A program made the translations under genes and the position numbers. Positions 27,692 to 37,759 of a stretch of 64,000 bases of DNA are shown here, in pieces. Location of the stretch: contig NZ_RARC01000010.1 in assembly GCF_003719305.1 (NCBI RefSeq), forward strand, positions 143,513 to 207,512, written 5' to 3'. This stretch comes from Mycolicibacterium stellerae. Lineage in GTDB: Bacteria; Actinomycetota; Actinomycetes; Mycobacteriales; Mycobacteriaceae. Within the stretch, counting starts at the first letter, position 1; every line of letters starts with the position of its first letter. Below the pieces are notes generated by a model. The model was not told the DNA's origin and ran no database searches. It saw nothing but the letters and a program-made list of their open reading frames with translations.

Positions 27692-27724
27692 CGAGCGCAC
27701 GGCGCACCGGGCACAATCGCGCCC

Positions 27725-27926
27725 GTGTTGGCATTGGTCATCGCGCCGATGTTTCTGGTGCTCGCTGGCATCGCTGTCGGCGTTCAACGTGCTGACCGGT
27801 GACGATGAGCGGGCCGTGCTGATGACCACGGTCATCGTGGTGCTGGCCAGCGTGGTTCTGCACGGTGTCGGCGCGCCCGCGGCCGCCCGCGCATTCCGCG
27901 ATCGGCAAACTAGACTGTTCGCGTGA
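27725..27926 (+). pseudogene. Frameshifted small membrane-protein ORF before purL
   Basis: GTG 27725 opens 25 codons with a hydrophobic start (VLALVIAPMFLVLAGIAVG) ending at TGA 27800-27802. A second frame, usable from about 27765, continues a membrane-like sequence (LASLSAFNVLTGDDERAVLM, then TTVIVVLASVVLHGVGAPAA) to TGA 27924-27926, which overlaps the purL start as GTGA. Joined by a one-base change near 27765-27780 they would give a two-helix protein of about 66 residues. The second half also recalls the C-terminus of cation:proton antiporters. Sequencing error is possible. Confidence 0.5.
27911..27916 (+). promoter_or_regulatory. Leaderless -10 box of purL (TAGACT)
   Basis: TAGACT ends 6 nt before GTG 27923. 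Confidence 0.55.
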
Positions 27927-30259
27927 CGCCGGAGCTCACCCACGTGGTCGATACCGTCGACTCCAGCCAGATCGTCGACACCGTCGAGAGGGCCGCAGGC
28001 ACTCCCGACCAACCGCAACCCTTCCGGGAACTCGGACTCAAGGACGACGAGTACGAGCGCATCCGCGAAATCCTCGGCCGCCGACCGACCGATGCCGAGC
28101 TGGCGATGTATTCGGTGATGTGGAGCGAGCACTGCAGCTACAAGTCCTCCAAGGTGCACCTGCGCTACTTCGGCGAGACCACCACCGAGGAGATGCGCGC
28201 GGCGATGCTGGCGGGCATCGGCGAGAACGCGGGCGTCGTCGACATCGGCGACGGCTGGGCGGCCACCTTCAAGGTCGAATCGCACAACCACCCGTCCTAC
28301 GTCGAGCCGTACCAGGGCGCCGCGACCGGTGTCGGCGGGATCGTGCGCGACATCATGGCGATGGGCGCCCGTCCGGTTGCGGTGATGGACCAGCTGCGGT
28401 TCGGCGCCGCCGATGCGCCCGACACCCGCCGCGTCGTCGACGGTGTGGTCCGCGGCATCGGGGGATACGGAAACTCGCTGGGGCTGCCCAACATTGGCGG
28501 TGAAACCGTATTCGACGCCTCCTACGCGGGCAATCCGCTGGTGAACGCGCTGTGCGTCGGGGTGTTGCGCAAAGAGGACCTGCACCTGGCGTTCGCGTCG
28601 GGCACCGGCAACAAGATCATCCTGTTCGGGGCGCGCACCGGCCTCGACGGCATCGGCGGGGTCTCGGTTCTGGCTTCGGAGACGTTCGGCGGCGACGAAG
28701 GAAGCGGGCCGGGCCGCAAGAAGCTGCCGTCGGTGCAGGTCGGCGACCCCTTCATGGAGAAGGTGCTCATCGAGTGCTGCCTCGAGCTGTATGCCGCTGG
28801 CCTGGTGATCGGCATCCAAGACCTCGGCGGGGCCGGATTATCCTGCGCGACATCCGAACTCGCTTCCGCCGGTGACGGTGGCATGGCCGTCGAACTGGAC
28901 AAGGTGCCGCTGCGGGCGGCGAACATGACGCCCGCGGAGATCCTGTCCAGCGAGTCGCAGGAACGGATGTGCGCGGTCGTCGCCCCCGAGAACGTCGACG
29001 CGTTCATGGCGGTGTGCCGCAAGTGGGAGGTGCTCGCCACCGTCATCGGCGAGGTCACCGACGGCGACCGGCTGGAGATCACCTGGCACGGCGAGACGGT
29101 CGTCGACGTGCCGCCCCGCACCGTCGCGCACGAAGGCCCGGTGTACGAACGGCCTGTCCAGCGTCCGGAAACCCAGGATGCGCTCAACGCCGACACGTCG
29201 GAGCGGCTGCCGCGGCCGCAAACCGGCGACGAGCTGCGCGCGACTTTGCTTGCGATGGTTGGCAGCCCGCATCTGTGCAGCAGGGCGTACATCACCGAAC
29301 AATATGACCGCTACGTGCGCGGCAACACCGTGCTGGCCGAGAACGCCGACGGCGGGGTGCTGCGTGTCGACGAGTCCACCGGGCGCGGCATCGCGGTGTC
29401 CACCGACGCCTCCGGCCGCTACACCCAACTTGACCCGTATACGGGCGCCCAGCTTGCGCTGGCGGAGGCATACCGCAACGTCGCGGTCACCGGCGCCACC
29501 CCGATCGCGGTCACCAACTGCCTGAACTTCGGCTCACCGGAAGACCCCGGCGTCATGTGGCAGTTCTCCGAGGCCGTGCGTGGATTGGCCGATGGCTGTG
29601 CCGCCCTTGGTATTCCGGTAACCGGCGGCAACGTGAGCTTCTACAACCAGACAGGTACGACGGCGATCCTGCCCACCCCGGTCGTGGGGGTGCTCGGTGT
29701 TCTCGACGACGTGAGCCGCCGCATCCCGACCGGACTCGGAACCGAACCCGGTGAGACCCTGCTGCTGATCGGCGACACGCGCGACGAGTTCGACGGCTCG
29801 ATCTGGGCGCAGGTCACCGCCGACCATCTGGGCGGGCGCCCACCCGCGGTCGACCTCGAGCGAGAGCGACTGATCGCCGAGGTGCTCAGTGCGGCATCCC
29901 GCGACGGACTCGTGTCGGCGGCCCACGATCTGTCGGAGGGCGGCCTGATTCAGGCCGTGGTCGAGGCCGCGCTGGCCGGTGAAACCGGTTGCCGCATCGT
30001 CATTCCCGAGGGCCAAGATCCTTTTGTCGCGTTGTTCTCCGAATCCACGGGACGGGTTTTGGTCGCCGTTCCGCGCACCGAGGAGAGTCGGTTCCGGTCC
30101 ATGTGCGAGGCCCGCGGCCTGCCGGTGACCCGGATCGGCGTCGTGGATCAAGGACCGCAGGGACAAGACGCCGCCATCGAGGTGCAGGACCAGTTCACCA
30201 TCTCACTGGGGGACCTGCGCAGCACGTCGGAGGGCGTGCTGCCCGGGCTGTTCGGGTGA
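27923..30259 (+). CDS. purL: FGAM synthase large subunit PurL
   Basis: A 778-residue ATP-dependent synthetase (small-type PurL) that uses ammonia from PurQ to convert FGAR to [22 protein letters not shown] is the N-terminal block with the catalytic His, [27 protein letters not shown] the phosphate-binding region, and [16 protein letters not shown] sits in the second half of the repeat. Domains are two AIRS-type halves. A -10 box 6 nt upstream supports GTG 27923; the stop overlaps the next gene by 4 nt. It is unlinked from purSQ. Confidence 0.97.
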   Translation: MTPELTHVVDTVDSSQIVDTVERAAGTPDQPQPFRELGLKDDEYERIREILGRRPTDAELAMYSVMWSEHCSYKSSKVHLRYFGETTTEEMRAAMLAGIGENAGVVDIGDGWAATFKVESHNHPSYVEPYQGAATGVGGIVRDIMAMGARPVAVMDQLRFGAADAPDTRRVVDGVVRGIGGYGNSLGLPNIGGETVFDASYAGNPLVNALCVGVLRKEDLHLAFASGTGNKIILFGARTGLDGIGGVSVLASETFGGDEGSGPGRKKLPSVQVGDPFMEKVLIECCLELYAAGLVIGIQDLGGAGLSCATSELASAGDGGMAVELDKVPLRAANMTPAEILSSESQERMCAVVAPENVDAFMAVCRKWEVLATVIGEVTDGDRLEITWHGETVVDVPPRTVAHEGPVYERPVQRPETQDALNADTSERLPRPQTGDELRATLLAMVGSPHLCSRAYITEQYDRYVRGNTVLAENADGGVLRVDESTGRGIAVSTDASGRYTQLDPYTGAQLALAEAYRNVAVTGATPIAVTNCLNFGSPEDPGVMWQFSEAVRGLADGCAALGIPVTGGNVSFYNQTGTTAILPTPVVGVLGVLDDVSRRIPTGLGTEPGETLLLIGDTRDEFDGSIWAQVTADHLGGRPPAVDLERERLIAEVLSAASRDGLVSAAHDLSEGGLIQAVVEAALAGETGCRIVIPEGQDPFVALFSESTGRVLVAVPRTEESRFRSMCEARGLPVTRIGVVDQGPQGQDAAIEVQDQFTISLGDLRSTSEGVLPGLFG

Positions 30260-32022
30260 GTGTTCCGACCCACGACATCACCGGCGAACCGGTCGCCGCA
30301 AGCACTGAGCGCAAGCAACACCATCCCCTGCTCGTATGGGCATGGAGCCTTGTGCGGCTGGACTTCGTCGGGATCGCGTTCGGCGCGCTGTTCTTCTGCC
30401 TGTCGCTGACGCCATCCCTGCTTCCCCGCGATTGGCTGTTCCAGGGTCTGATCGGCGGGGTGAACGCCGCCATCGGCTACGGGATCGGAGTCTTCGTTCA
30501 GAAGATGTTGGCTCGCTTCGTGTTACGGCGTCGACAATGGTGGCCGCCGTCCAAGCGCGTGCTCTACTGGTGCAAGGCCGCCACCATCGTGTTGGCCACG
30601 GCCGCGAGCCTGCTGATGCTGATCCCCGCGGCGGCCTGGCAGCGCAGGGTGTCCGCGGAGATGGGCATGGAAGGACCGGGCACGGTCGGCTACCTGCGCA
30701 CCCTGATCATCGCCATGCTCGTCACAGGGGTATGTCTGTCGGCCGCGCGGGTGATCATCGACCTCATCAAGACGATGGCCCGGTTCTTCATTCGCCGCTG
30801 GCACCTGCACGACGAGGTGGCGCTGTTCATCGGCACGGCGATCGTCGTTGTGCTGGCCATCACGTTGATCAACGGCGTGCTGCTCCGCGGCTTCCTGGCC
30901 GGGGCCAACCGGGTGTTCCAGCCGCAGAACACCACAACGCGGGCGGCCATCACCCAGCCGCTGGAGCTCGAAAAGTCGGGCAGTCCAACGTCACTCGCCC
31001 CGTGGGATACATTGGGGTTCCAGGGCCGCAACTTCGTTGCCACCGGCCCGCACGCCTTCGAGTTGACCCGGCTCAACGGCAAGCCCGCGAAAGAGCCCAT
31101 CCGGGTGTACGCGGGACTGCAGACCGCCGACACCGATGAGGAGCGGGCCGCCACCCTGGTCCGCGAATTGGAACGCACCCGGGCGTTCGAGCGCAAGGTG
31201 CTCGTCATCGTCCCGACCACGGGCACCGGATGGATCAACCCGGTCGCCGCCAGGGCGCTGGAGTTGATGTACAACGGCGACACCGCGATCGTCGGATCGC
31301 AGTATTCCTATCTGCCGAGCTGGATTTCGTTCCTCGGCGACCAGAAGAAGTCCGTCGAGTCCGGCCGGGCGATCATCGACGCGATCCACGCCTGGTGGCT
31401 GCGGCTGCCTGCCGACGGGCGGCCCAAGCTGTTGCTCTACGGCGAGAGCCTCGGTTCCTTGGCGGGCCAGGGTGCATTCAATTGGCTGCCCGACATTGCG
31501 CGGATGGACTTCTCGTCGGTGCTCTGGGTGGGCCCGCCCAATGCCAGCCCGCTGTGGAGGGGCATCACCGCCCGCCGCGACCCGGGGACCCCTGAGGTCG
31601 AGCCGCGTTACGACAACGGGCGCACGGTCCGCTTCTCGCAGGCCACCGACGCCGCCGAGATCGCCGCCGATACCGATGCGCCGTGGGACGGCACCCGGGT
31701 GCTGTTCCTGCAGCACGCCTCGGACCCCATCGTGTGGTGGTCGGAGGACCTGATGTTCAACCGCCCGGACTGGCTGAAGGAACCACCCGGCAGAGACCGA
31801 ACGCCGTTGATGCGGTGGTATCCGATCGTCACGTTCTGGCAGGTGGCCGCGGACATGACCAACGCGGGCTCGGTTCCCGGCGGGCACGGCCACAACTACG
31901 GTGAGTATGTGCTCGACGGCTGGGCCGCGGTGGCCCCGCCCGACGGCTGGACCACTGAAGACACCGAACGCATCCGCACCGCGCTTGAGCAGACTTCGGC
32001 CCATGACGGACCCGAGTATTAG
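30256..32022 (+). CDS. Membrane-anchored alpha/beta-hydrolase (Abhydrolase_9 type)
   Basis: A 588-residue protein. The N-terminal 230 residues contain about five membrane helices ([38 protein letters not shown] and others). The C-terminal half is a hydrolase domain: [17 protein letters not shown] gives the nucleophile Ser near residue 398, with ASDPIVWW and GHGHNYGEY as likely acid and His blocks. The family was formerly DUF2319; substrates are unknown. GTG 30256 overlaps the purL stop. The TAG stop shares one base with the CPBP start. Confidence 0.83.
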   Translation: MSVPTHDITGEPVAASTERKQHHPLLVWAWSLVRLDFVGIAFGALFFCLSLTPSLLPRDWLFQGLIGGVNAAIGYGIGVFVQKMLARFVLRRRQWWPPSKRVLYWCKAATIVLATAASLLMLIPAAAWQRRVSAEMGMEGPGTVGYLRTLIIAMLVTGVCLSAARVIIDLIKTMARFFIRRWHLHDEVALFIGTAIVVVLAITLINGVLLRGFLAGANRVFQPQNTTTRAAITQPLELEKSGSPTSLAPWDTLGFQGRNFVATGPHAFELTRLNGKPAKEPIRVYAGLQTADTDEERAATLVRELERTRAFERKVLVIVPTTGTGWINPVAARALELMYNGDTAIVGSQYSYLPSWISFLGDQKKSVESGRAIIDAIHAWWLRLPADGRPKLLLYGESLGSLAGQGAFNWLPDIARMDFSSVLWVGPPNASPLWRGITARRDPGTPEVEPRYDNGRTVRFSQATDAAEIAADTDAPWDGTRVLFLQHASDPIVWWSEDLMFNRPDWLKEPPGRDRTPLMRWYPIVTFWQVAADMTNAGSVPGGHGHNYGEYVLDGWAAVAPPDGWTTEDTERIRTALEQTSAHDGPEY

Positions 32023-32651
32023 TGGCCGCCAAGCAGTTCCGCGCGGTGGCGCTGGCAACAGGGCTCGTCGGATGGAGCGGGCTGATCGGTCCGCGGCTAC
32101 CGGCGCGCATACGGCCCGTGGTTCACGCGGTGCTCGCGGCGGTGCTCGCGGTGTGCGCTCGTGCGCCGCTCGGCCTGCGCCCACCGCAGCTGTGGCCGGG
32201 GCTGCGGCTCGGGCTCGCGGCGGCCGCGCCGGTGGTGATCGGGGTGGCCGCGTCGACGGGGGCGCCGCCGGTGCGGTCGGCGATGGCCCAGCGCGACCTG
32301 CCTGGGTCGTCCTCACGGTGGCTGGTGGTGCACATCCCCTTCGGCACGGTGTGGTCGGAGGAGGCGGCATATCGCGCCGCGTTGGGAGCCGTCGCGGCCG
32401 AGGCCTTCGGGCCGACGGGCGGCCGCCTTCTGCAATCGCTGGCCTTCGGGCTGTCCCATATCGCCGACGCCTGCGGCACCGGTGAGCGCGTGCTGCCCAC
32501 TGTGCTCGTCACCGGGGTGGCGGGGTGGATGTTCGCGCTGCTGCGGGAGCGGTCCGAAAGCCTGGCCGCCCCGATGCTTGCCCATCTCGCGATCAACGAG
32601 GCGGGCGCGATAGCGGCGATCGGCGTTCAGCGGCGCCGAACTACGGGTTGA
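32022..32651 (+). CDS. CPBP-family intramembrane protease (Rv0804-like)
   Basis: A 209-residue membrane protein. VWSEEAAYRAALGAV is the EExxxR motif, LAFGLSHIAD the second (FxxxH) motif and MLAHLAINEAG the third (HxxxN), all three hallmarks of the CPBP/Rce1 fold, glutamate-type intramembrane proteases. The substrate is unknown. It overlaps the preceding hydrolase by one base and its 3' end overlaps the convergent MceA gene by 11 bp. Confidence 0.82.
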   Translation: MAAKQFRAVALATGLVGWSGLIGPRLPARIRPVVHAVLAAVLAVCARAPLGLRPPQLWPGLRLGLAAAAPVVIGVAASTGAPPVRSAMAQRDLPGSSSRWLVVHIPFGTVWSEEAAYRAALGAVAAEAFGPTGGRLLQSLAFGLSHIADACGTGERVLPTVLVTGVAGWMFALLRERSESLAAPMLAHLAINEAGAIAAIGVQRRRTTG

Positions 32652-33846
32652 TCGTCGACTCGCCGACCTGTCGGCCCCACAGGTATTCCGTCACCAACGG
32701 CGACGCGAGTTCGAAGTGGTTGTACGGGGCGAGGCTGTAACCGGTGTCCATCACCAGATACGGAAACGGGTAGAGGTCCTTGGTGATCTTCTGCCAACAG
32801 CCGGGACGACCCTCGGGTCCGCCCCGCGCGTTCACCCGAGGCAGATTGTCCGGGTAGATGAACGGATTGCCCGGCAGCGAGATGGTTCCGTACGACTTCA
32901 GCGCGTAACCGTTGTCACCGCCGAGGACCTTGGAAAGCCTCGGCGCCACCTCCGCATAGTTGTGGATTGTGCAGAAGATCATGCCGCGGTAGTCGTCGAG
33001 CAGCTTGGTCGTCGGCAGCAGATCCTCGGCGGCGCGCACGAAGTACGGGCCGCCGCGCTCGAGGCTGTCGCCGGCCGTATTGCCGAACCCGATCGCCGCC
33101 AACAGCGCGGCGTCGATGTTGCCCCGCTGGTCGTTGAGCGTCCGTGCGGTGGTCGCGGCGTTGTCCAGGCCGTCCCACAGGGCGGCCGAGGAGTTCGCGT
33201 ACACGTCGGCGAGATCGGCTACCGCCTGGGTGGCGGCGCGGAGTTGCGGCATCCGCGGGTTCAGGTCATCCATGATCCGGTTTGCGTTGAGCAGCGAGTC
33301 CCCGAAGCGTTGGCCGAGCCCGGTCACCGCCTGCGCGGTTGCCGTCAGCGTCGCGTTGAGCTTGATTGGATCGACCTGCTCCGAAAGTGACATGACGGTT
33401 TCGAACAGGGTGTTGAACTCCGTCGTCACCGAAGACGCGTCGATCACATCCTCGCTCGTAATACGCTGTGGGCTTGGGCTTTTCGGTGAGCTGAACGAGA
33501 TGTACTTGTTGCCGAACACCGTCGTCGCCCTGACGTCGGCAACAACGTTTCTCGGAATGAACGCGACGTAGCGGGGTTCGACGGTCAGCGTCAGCTTGGC
33601 CTTGGCGGAGCCGCCGACATCCACGTAGTCGACACCGGCCACCTTCCCGATCTCGACACCGTTGTAGGTCACCTTCGAACCCGGGTCGACCACCAGCCCC
33701 GCACGCGGGGACAGCACCGTCAGATGGGTTTTGCGTGTGAGCTCGCCGCGGAACTGCAGAAAAACGAAGCTGGCCGCGAATGCGGCGAGTACCAGAAAGA
33801 CCGCGCCAGCCACCTTGTACGGCGGCTTATGCCGGTCGACAGCCAC
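32641..33846 (-). CDS. Orphan MceA-type substrate-binding protein
   Basis: A 401-residue Mce-family protein. A short basic start precedes one hydrophobic anchor (VAGAVFLVLAAFAASFVFLQF), then the MCE domain with THLTVLSPRAGLVVDPGSKVTYNGVEIGKV and VTTEFNTLFETVMSLSEQVDP. The end, TEYLWGRQVGESTINP, is typical of MceA subunits. Mce proteins form a periplasmic channel for lipid uptake and normally come in sets of six with two YrbE permeases; no such partners are in this window. How it works alone is unknown. It starts with GTG 33846, divergent from the next gene. Confidence 0.88.
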   Translation of the reverse strand: MAVDRHKPPYKVAGAVFLVLAAFAASFVFLQFRGELTRKTHLTVLSPRAGLVVDPGSKVTYNGVEIGKVAGVDYVDVGGSAKAKLTLTVEPRYVAFIPRNVVADVRATTVFGNKYISFSSPKSPSPQRITSEDVIDASSVTTEFNTLFETVMSLSEQVDPIKLNATLTATAQAVTGLGQRFGDSLLNANRIMDDLNPRMPQLRAATQAVADLADVYANSSAALWDGLDNAATTARTLNDQRGNIDAALLAAIGFGNTAGDSLERGGPYFVRAAEDLLPTTKLLDDYRGMIFCTIHNYAEVAPRLSKVLGGDNGYALKSYGTISLPGNPFIYPDNLPRVNARGGPEGRPGCWQKITKDLYPFPYLVMDTGYSLAPYNHFELASPLVTEYLWGRQVGESTINP

Positions 33847-33862
33847 CTTGAGACACTAAATT

Positions 33863-34255
33863 ATGCCCGCCCGTCGCACCGCTGATCCAGCAAAGACGCG
33901 TGCAGCCGTCCTCGCCGTGGTCGAGTGGCTGCGCGACGAGAACCAGCCTGCGCCGCAACGTTCCGCGCTCGCCGAGGCGGTCCGGCTGACCGCCCGCACG
34001 CTCGCCGTGACCGCACCCGGGGCAAGTGTCGAAGTTCGGGTGCCCCCCTTCGTTGCGGTGCAATGCATTTCGGGCCCGAGGCACACTCGCGGGAACCCGC
34101 CCAACGTGGTCGAGACCGACCCGCGCACCTGGCTGCTTTTGGCGACCGGGCTACGCACGGTGGCCGATGCGGCCTCCGCAGGCGAGTTGCAGCTGTCCGG
34201 TGCCCGCGCCCCCGAGATCGCGACGCTGCTGCCCGTGGTGCCGCTCGCCGCCTGA
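33863..34255 (+). CDS. Small conserved protein, sterol-carrier-like (Rv0807-like)
   Basis: A 130-residue soluble protein starting MPARRTADPAKTRAAVLAVVEWL. VEVRVPPFVAVQC and the later PNVVETDPRTWLLLATG then ADAASAGELQLSGARAPEI follow the layout of bacterial sterol-carrier-family proteins, where the last block is the conserved 'not by ... G ... SG' region. M. tuberculosis Rv0807 occupies the same place before purF. The ligand is unknown. Confidence 0.75.
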   Translation: MPARRTADPAKTRAAVLAVVEWLRDENQPAPQRSALAEAVRLTARTLAVTAPGASVEVRVPPFVAVQCISGPRHTRGNPPNVVETDPRTWLLLATGLRTVADAASAGELQLSGARAPEIATLLPVVPLAA

Positions 34256-34360
34256 CCGGTACCACAGGGGTGGCCGCCGGGAATCCAAACCGGGTTCGGC
34301 AACGTTGAATCCGTTGGCGACATGAGCGCCTGCGATTCCATGATTGACCCGTGATGACCG

Positions 34361-34366
34361 TAGACT
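34361..34366 (+). promoter_or_regulatory. -10 box of purF (TAGACT)
   Basis: TAGACT lies 38 nt before GTG 34405, so unlike the other pur genes in the window purF should have a leader of roughly 30 nt, with a ribosome site GGGAG at 34390-34394. Confidence 0.4.
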
Positions 34367-34404
34367 GAACCCGTCACCCACCGCCCCCTGGGAGCAGCCT
34401 TATC

Positions 34405-35928
34405 GTGACCGTCGAGCAAACGGAGAACGACCCTAGAGAAGAGTGCGGCGTTTTCGGCGTATGGGCGCCGGGCGAAGAGGTCGCCAAGCTCACCTACTAC
34501 GGCCTATACGCGCTGCAGCATCGCGGTCAGGAAGCCGCAGGCATCGCCGTCGCAGACGGCTCCCAGGTGCTGGTCTTCAAGGATCTCGGGCTGGTCAGCC
34601 AGGTCTTCGACGAGCAAACGCTTGGCGCGATGGAGGGTCACGTCGCGATCGGACACTGCCGCTACTCGACGACCGGCTCCACCACGTGGGAGAACGCCCA
34701 GCCTGTGTTTCGCAACACAGCCGCGGGCACAGGTGTCGCGCTCGGACACAACGGCAACCTGGTCAACACCACCGAGCTGGCTGGGCGTGCCCGCGAGCTC
34801 GGCCTGATCAACATGCGCGGCGCCGCCGCCGCGACCACCGACTCCGACATCCTCGGCGCGCTGCTGGCGCACGGTGCCGCCGATTCAACGATCGAGCAGG
34901 CCGCACTCGAGCTGCTTCCCACCGTGCGAGGCGCGTTCTGCCTGACGTTCATGGACGAGAACACCCTCTACGCGGCCCGCGACCCGCACGGCGTGCGGCC
35001 GCTGTCGCTCGGGCGCCTCGATCGGGGCTGGGTCGTCGCCTCCGAGACCGCTGCGCTGGACATCGTCGGCGCCTCGTTCGTCCGCGACATCGAACCAGGG
35101 GAACTGCTCGCCATCGATGCCGACGGCGTGCGTTCCAGCCGATTCGCTCCGCCGTCACCCAAGGGCTGCGTGTTCGAGTACGTGTATCTGGCCCGGCCCG
35201 ACAGCACGATCAGCGGCCGGTCGGTGCACAAGACGCGCGTCGACATCGGACGCAGGCTCGCCCAGGAAAGGCCGGTGGACGCCGACCTGGTGATCGGCGT
35301 TCCGGAGTCCGGCATCCCGGCCGCGGTCGGGTATGCGCAGGAGTCGGGCATTCCATACGGGCAGGGCCTGACCAAGAACGCCTATGTCGGGCGCACATTC
35401 ATCCAGCCCTCGCAGACCATCCGTCAGCTGGGTATCCGGCTGAAGCTCAACCCGCTGCGAGAGGTGATCCGCGGCAAGCGGCTCATCGTCGTCGACGATT
35501 CGATCGTCCGTGGCAACACCCAGCGCTCGCTGGTCCGGATGCTGCGTGAGGCAGGCGCTATCGAGGTGCATGTGCGCATCGCCTCGCCGCCGGTGAAATG
35601 GCCGTGCTTCTACGGCATCGACTTCGCCACACCCGCCGAGCTGATCGCCAACGCCGTCGAGAACGAGGAGGAGGTGGTCGAGGCGGTCCGGCACGGCATC
35701 GGCGCCGACTCGCTCGGCTACATCTCGCAGCAGGCCATGATCGCGGCCACCGAACAGCCTGCGTCACGGTTGTGCACCGCCTGCTTCGACGGCAAGTACC
35801 CGATCGAGTTGCCCGGTGAGACGGCGCTCGGCAAGAACGTCATCGAGCACATGCTCGCGACCGCCGCGCGCACAGGCATGCCGCTGCAGGCCGACAACGA
35901 CAACGCATCGGCCCTGCGTCGTCCCTGA
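34405..35928 (+). CDS. purF: Amidophosphoribosyltransferase
   Basis: A 507-residue enzyme for the first committed step of purine synthesis: glutamine and PRPP to phosphoribosylamine. The N-terminal Ntn glutaminase domain starts after a short propeptide at Cys in PREECGVFGVW; LYALQHRGQEAAGI and GHCRYSTTGS follow. The C-terminal phosphoribosyltransferase domain has the PRPP loop LIVVDDSIVRGNT. Cys residues near the end (PVKWPCFYG, LCTACFDG) with an earlier one could ligate an iron-sulfur cluster, as in the Bacillus-type enzyme. It is convergent with the SDR gene 3 nt away. Confidence 0.97.
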   Translation: MTVEQTENDPREECGVFGVWAPGEEVAKLTYYGLYALQHRGQEAAGIAVADGSQVLVFKDLGLVSQVFDEQTLGAMEGHVAIGHCRYSTTGSTTWENAQPVFRNTAAGTGVALGHNGNLVNTTELAGRARELGLINMRGAAAATTDSDILGALLAHGAADSTIEQAALELLPTVRGAFCLTFMDENTLYAARDPHGVRPLSLGRLDRGWVVASETAALDIVGASFVRDIEPGELLAIDADGVRSSRFAPPSPKGCVFEYVYLARPDSTISGRSVHKTRVDIGRRLAQERPVDADLVIGVPESGIPAAVGYAQESGIPYGQGLTKNAYVGRTFIQPSQTIRQLGIRLKLNPLREVIRGKRLIVVDDSIVRGNTQRSLVRMLREAGAIEVHVRIASPPVKWPCFYGIDFATPAELIANAVENEEEVVEAVRHGIGADSLGYISQQAMIAATEQPASRLCTACFDGKYPIELPGETALGKNVIEHMLATAARTGMPLQADNDNASALRRP

Positions 35929-35931
35929 AAC

Positions 35932-36912
35932 CTACTGCGGCGCAGTCGGACTGAACTTCATCAAGTGACGCCGTCCATCACTGGACGCGGTGCCGTCCTG
36001 CTGAAGTGCCTCCGCCACCGATTCGCGGTATCCGGTGAGCCCGCCCTCGGGCGGTGCGATGACGGTGTCGATGTCGTGATCGAGCATCACGGCGTCGCAT
36101 TCCAACGACTCCACCAGCGGCCGTGCCAGACCCGATGGGATCGGCGTCACCAGACCCACCCACCAACTGGCGATCGTGGGAGTCAGAAACGGCAGCACGA
36201 TGATGATCCGGCGCCGTAGGCCGGCTACCTCGGCGTAGACCTGCATCGCCTCGCCGTACTCCATCACGTCGGGTCCGCCGACATCCCAGGTCCGCGATGA
36301 CGGTACGTCGGCCGTGGCTGCCTCTGCCAGGTAGTGCAGCACATCGCCGATGGCGATCGGCTGGATCTTGTTGTGCACCCACTTCGGCGTCGTCATCGCC
36401 GGGAGGCGGTCGGTGAGGTGGCGGATCATCTCGAAGGACGCCGACCCCGAGCCGACCACGATCCCGGCCTGCAGCACCACGGTCTCGATGCCCGAGCCGA
36501 TGAGGATCTCGCCGACCTCGGCACGTGACGCCAGATGCCGAGACAGTTCGCGGCCGTCGGGGTGCAGGCCCGACAGGTACACCAGCCGCCGGACCCCGGC
36601 CCGCTGCGCCGCCTTGACCACGTTGCGTGCCGACTGCGCTTCCTCGGCGACGAAATCCTTCGACGTGCCCATCGAGTGCACCAGGTAGTAGACGACGTCG
36701 GCGCCGTCGAACGCATCGGTCAGCGAATCGGGTTCGGTCAGATCGCCGCGGACCACCTCGACGTCGTCGCGCCACGACGCGGCGGCGAGCTTATCGGGAT
36801 TGCGCGCCATCGCCCGCACCCGCAGCCCGGCGTCGAGCAGTCGCGGCACAAGCCGACTACCGACGTAGCCGGTCGCACCGGTCACCACGCAGCGAATTTC
36901 GTCTGCAACCAC
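35932..36912 (-). CDS. Atypical SDR / NAD(P)H-binding epimerase-like protein
   Basis: A 326-residue Rossmann protein. RCVVTGATGYVGSRLVPRLLDAG is the TGxxGxxG motif, then VRAMARNPDKLAA, DVVYYLVHSMG and VRRLVYLSGLHP, as in NmrA/atypical SDRs with a 'H-x-x-G' replacing the usual catalytic Tyr-Lys region. The role may be redox sensing or a weak reductase. Starts with GTG. Convergent with purF; a short hairpin (ACTGC-GGC-GCAGT, 35934-35946) lies at the junction. Confidence 0.8.
   Translation of the reverse strand: MVADEIRCVVTGATGYVGSRLVPRLLDAGLRVRAMARNPDKLAAASWRDDVEVVRGDLTEPDSLTDAFDGADVVYYLVHSMGTSKDFVAEEAQSARNVVKAAQRAGVRRLVYLSGLHPDGRELSRHLASRAEVGEILIGSGIETVVLQAGIVVGSGSASFEMIRHLTDRLPAMTTPKWVHNKIQPIAIGDVLHYLAEAATADVPSSRTWDVGGPDVMEYGEAMQVYAEVAGLRRRIIIVLPFLTPTIASWWVGLVTPIPSGLARPLVESLECDAVMLDHDIDTVIAPPEGGLTGYRESVAEALQQDGTASSDGRRHLMKFSPTAPQ
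35934..35946. terminator. Short hairpin at the purF / SDR convergent ends
   Basis: ACTGC (35934-35938) and GCAGT (35942-35946) pair across GGC. There is no T-run, so termination strength is uncertain. Confidence 0.3.
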
Positions 36913-36983
36913 AGAATCTCCGTCCGTCGAAACCCCTTTTGACTATTCGGAGCCGATAGACGGGCGGATGTCCAATTCCGGGG

Positions 36984-37415
36984 TCAGGCAAACCCGCAAC
37001 CCGGATCGGGTGCGTCGTCGGACAGCGGCGCCCCCGCAGGATCGATGTAGAGAACCTGCAGAACCAGCGGGCCGGGGCCGACATTGCGGCCGATATGCAC
37101 GTAACCCGGACCGCCCTTCTCGGCGATGCTCTGGCCGGCAGTGTAAAGCCCGTCGACCGAGCAGTCCGAGCCGTAGTGCGTCAGGGTGCCCTCCTTGACC
37201 ACACCGAAGAGCTGGCCGTCATGCGAATGCCATCCGGTGCTGCCGCCGGGGGCGATGGTGATCTCGCGGAAGATGTAGTCCTTCCCGTCGTCGGTCGTCT
37301 GCCAGATGACCGTTCCGTCGGTGTCCCGCGCGGGGGTGGCCGCGGCGGGTCCCGAGCCCGCGAGCAGCGCGGCGACCGCGAGAGGTGCCGCCCACAGTCG
37401 CTGAAGAGTTCGCAT
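36984..37415 (-). CDS. Exported cupin-domain protein
   Basis: A 143-residue secreted protein. The signal peptide (LQRLWAAPLAVAALLAGSGPAAA) ends near residue 26. The cupin fold follows, with GGSTGWHSHDGQLFGVVKEG as the first metal motif (HxH present) and GYVHIGRNVGPGPLVLQVLYIDPAG as the second, which keeps one His. Mycobacterial exported cupins are uncharacterised. It stands alone. Confidence 0.78.
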   Translation of the reverse strand: MRTLQRLWAAPLAVAALLAGSGPAAATPARDTDGTVIWQTTDDGKDYIFREITIAPGGSTGWHSHDGQLFGVVKEGTLTHYGSDCSVDGLYTAGQSIAEKGGPGYVHIGRNVGPGPLVLQVLYIDPAGAPLSDDAPDPGCGFA

Positions 37416-37479
37416 AGTCAGTCAGGATGGCACAGCGGATTGGGCCGCCCGCGGGTTTGCGCGAGGTTACCGTGCTCGC

Positions 37480-37740
37480 ATGAGCCGGTCCTACCTGCTG
37501 ACCAACGAGTCGATCTGGACCGGTGATCCCGCGCAACCCTGGGCTGCCCTGCGCGGCTACACCGCCAACGGCGCCTACCAGCTGCGCCTCGAGCAGCGGA
37601 CCGGCACCTTGACCGTCGGCAAGGCCGCCGACCTGACGGTGCTCGGCGCCGATCTGTTCCGCGTTGATGCCCACGAAATCCACGCCGTGCCCGTCGTCTT
37701 GACGATGATCGACGGCCGGATCACCCACGACGCCCGCTGA
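37480..37740 (+). pseudogene. Amidohydrolase remnant: both ends kept, centre deleted
   Basis: An 86-residue frame. The first 18 residues (SYLLTNESIWTGDPAQPW) look like the N-terminal strand of YtcJ-type amidohydrolases; the rest (ALRGYTANGAYQLRLEQ, GTLTVGKAADLTVLGADLF and MIDGRITHD) is the C-terminal end of the same family. A normal protein is over 500 residues, so more than 400 in the centre, including all metal ligands, appear to be missing in frame. It cannot be active as it stands. Confidence 0.65.
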
Positions 37741-37759
37741 GTAGATTCACAATGGCGCC

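Noticed and set aside
34256..34404. Possible tRNA or riboswitch before purF
   Set aside because: No cloverleaf or purine-riboswitch core could be formed; only a -10 box and ribosome site are supported.
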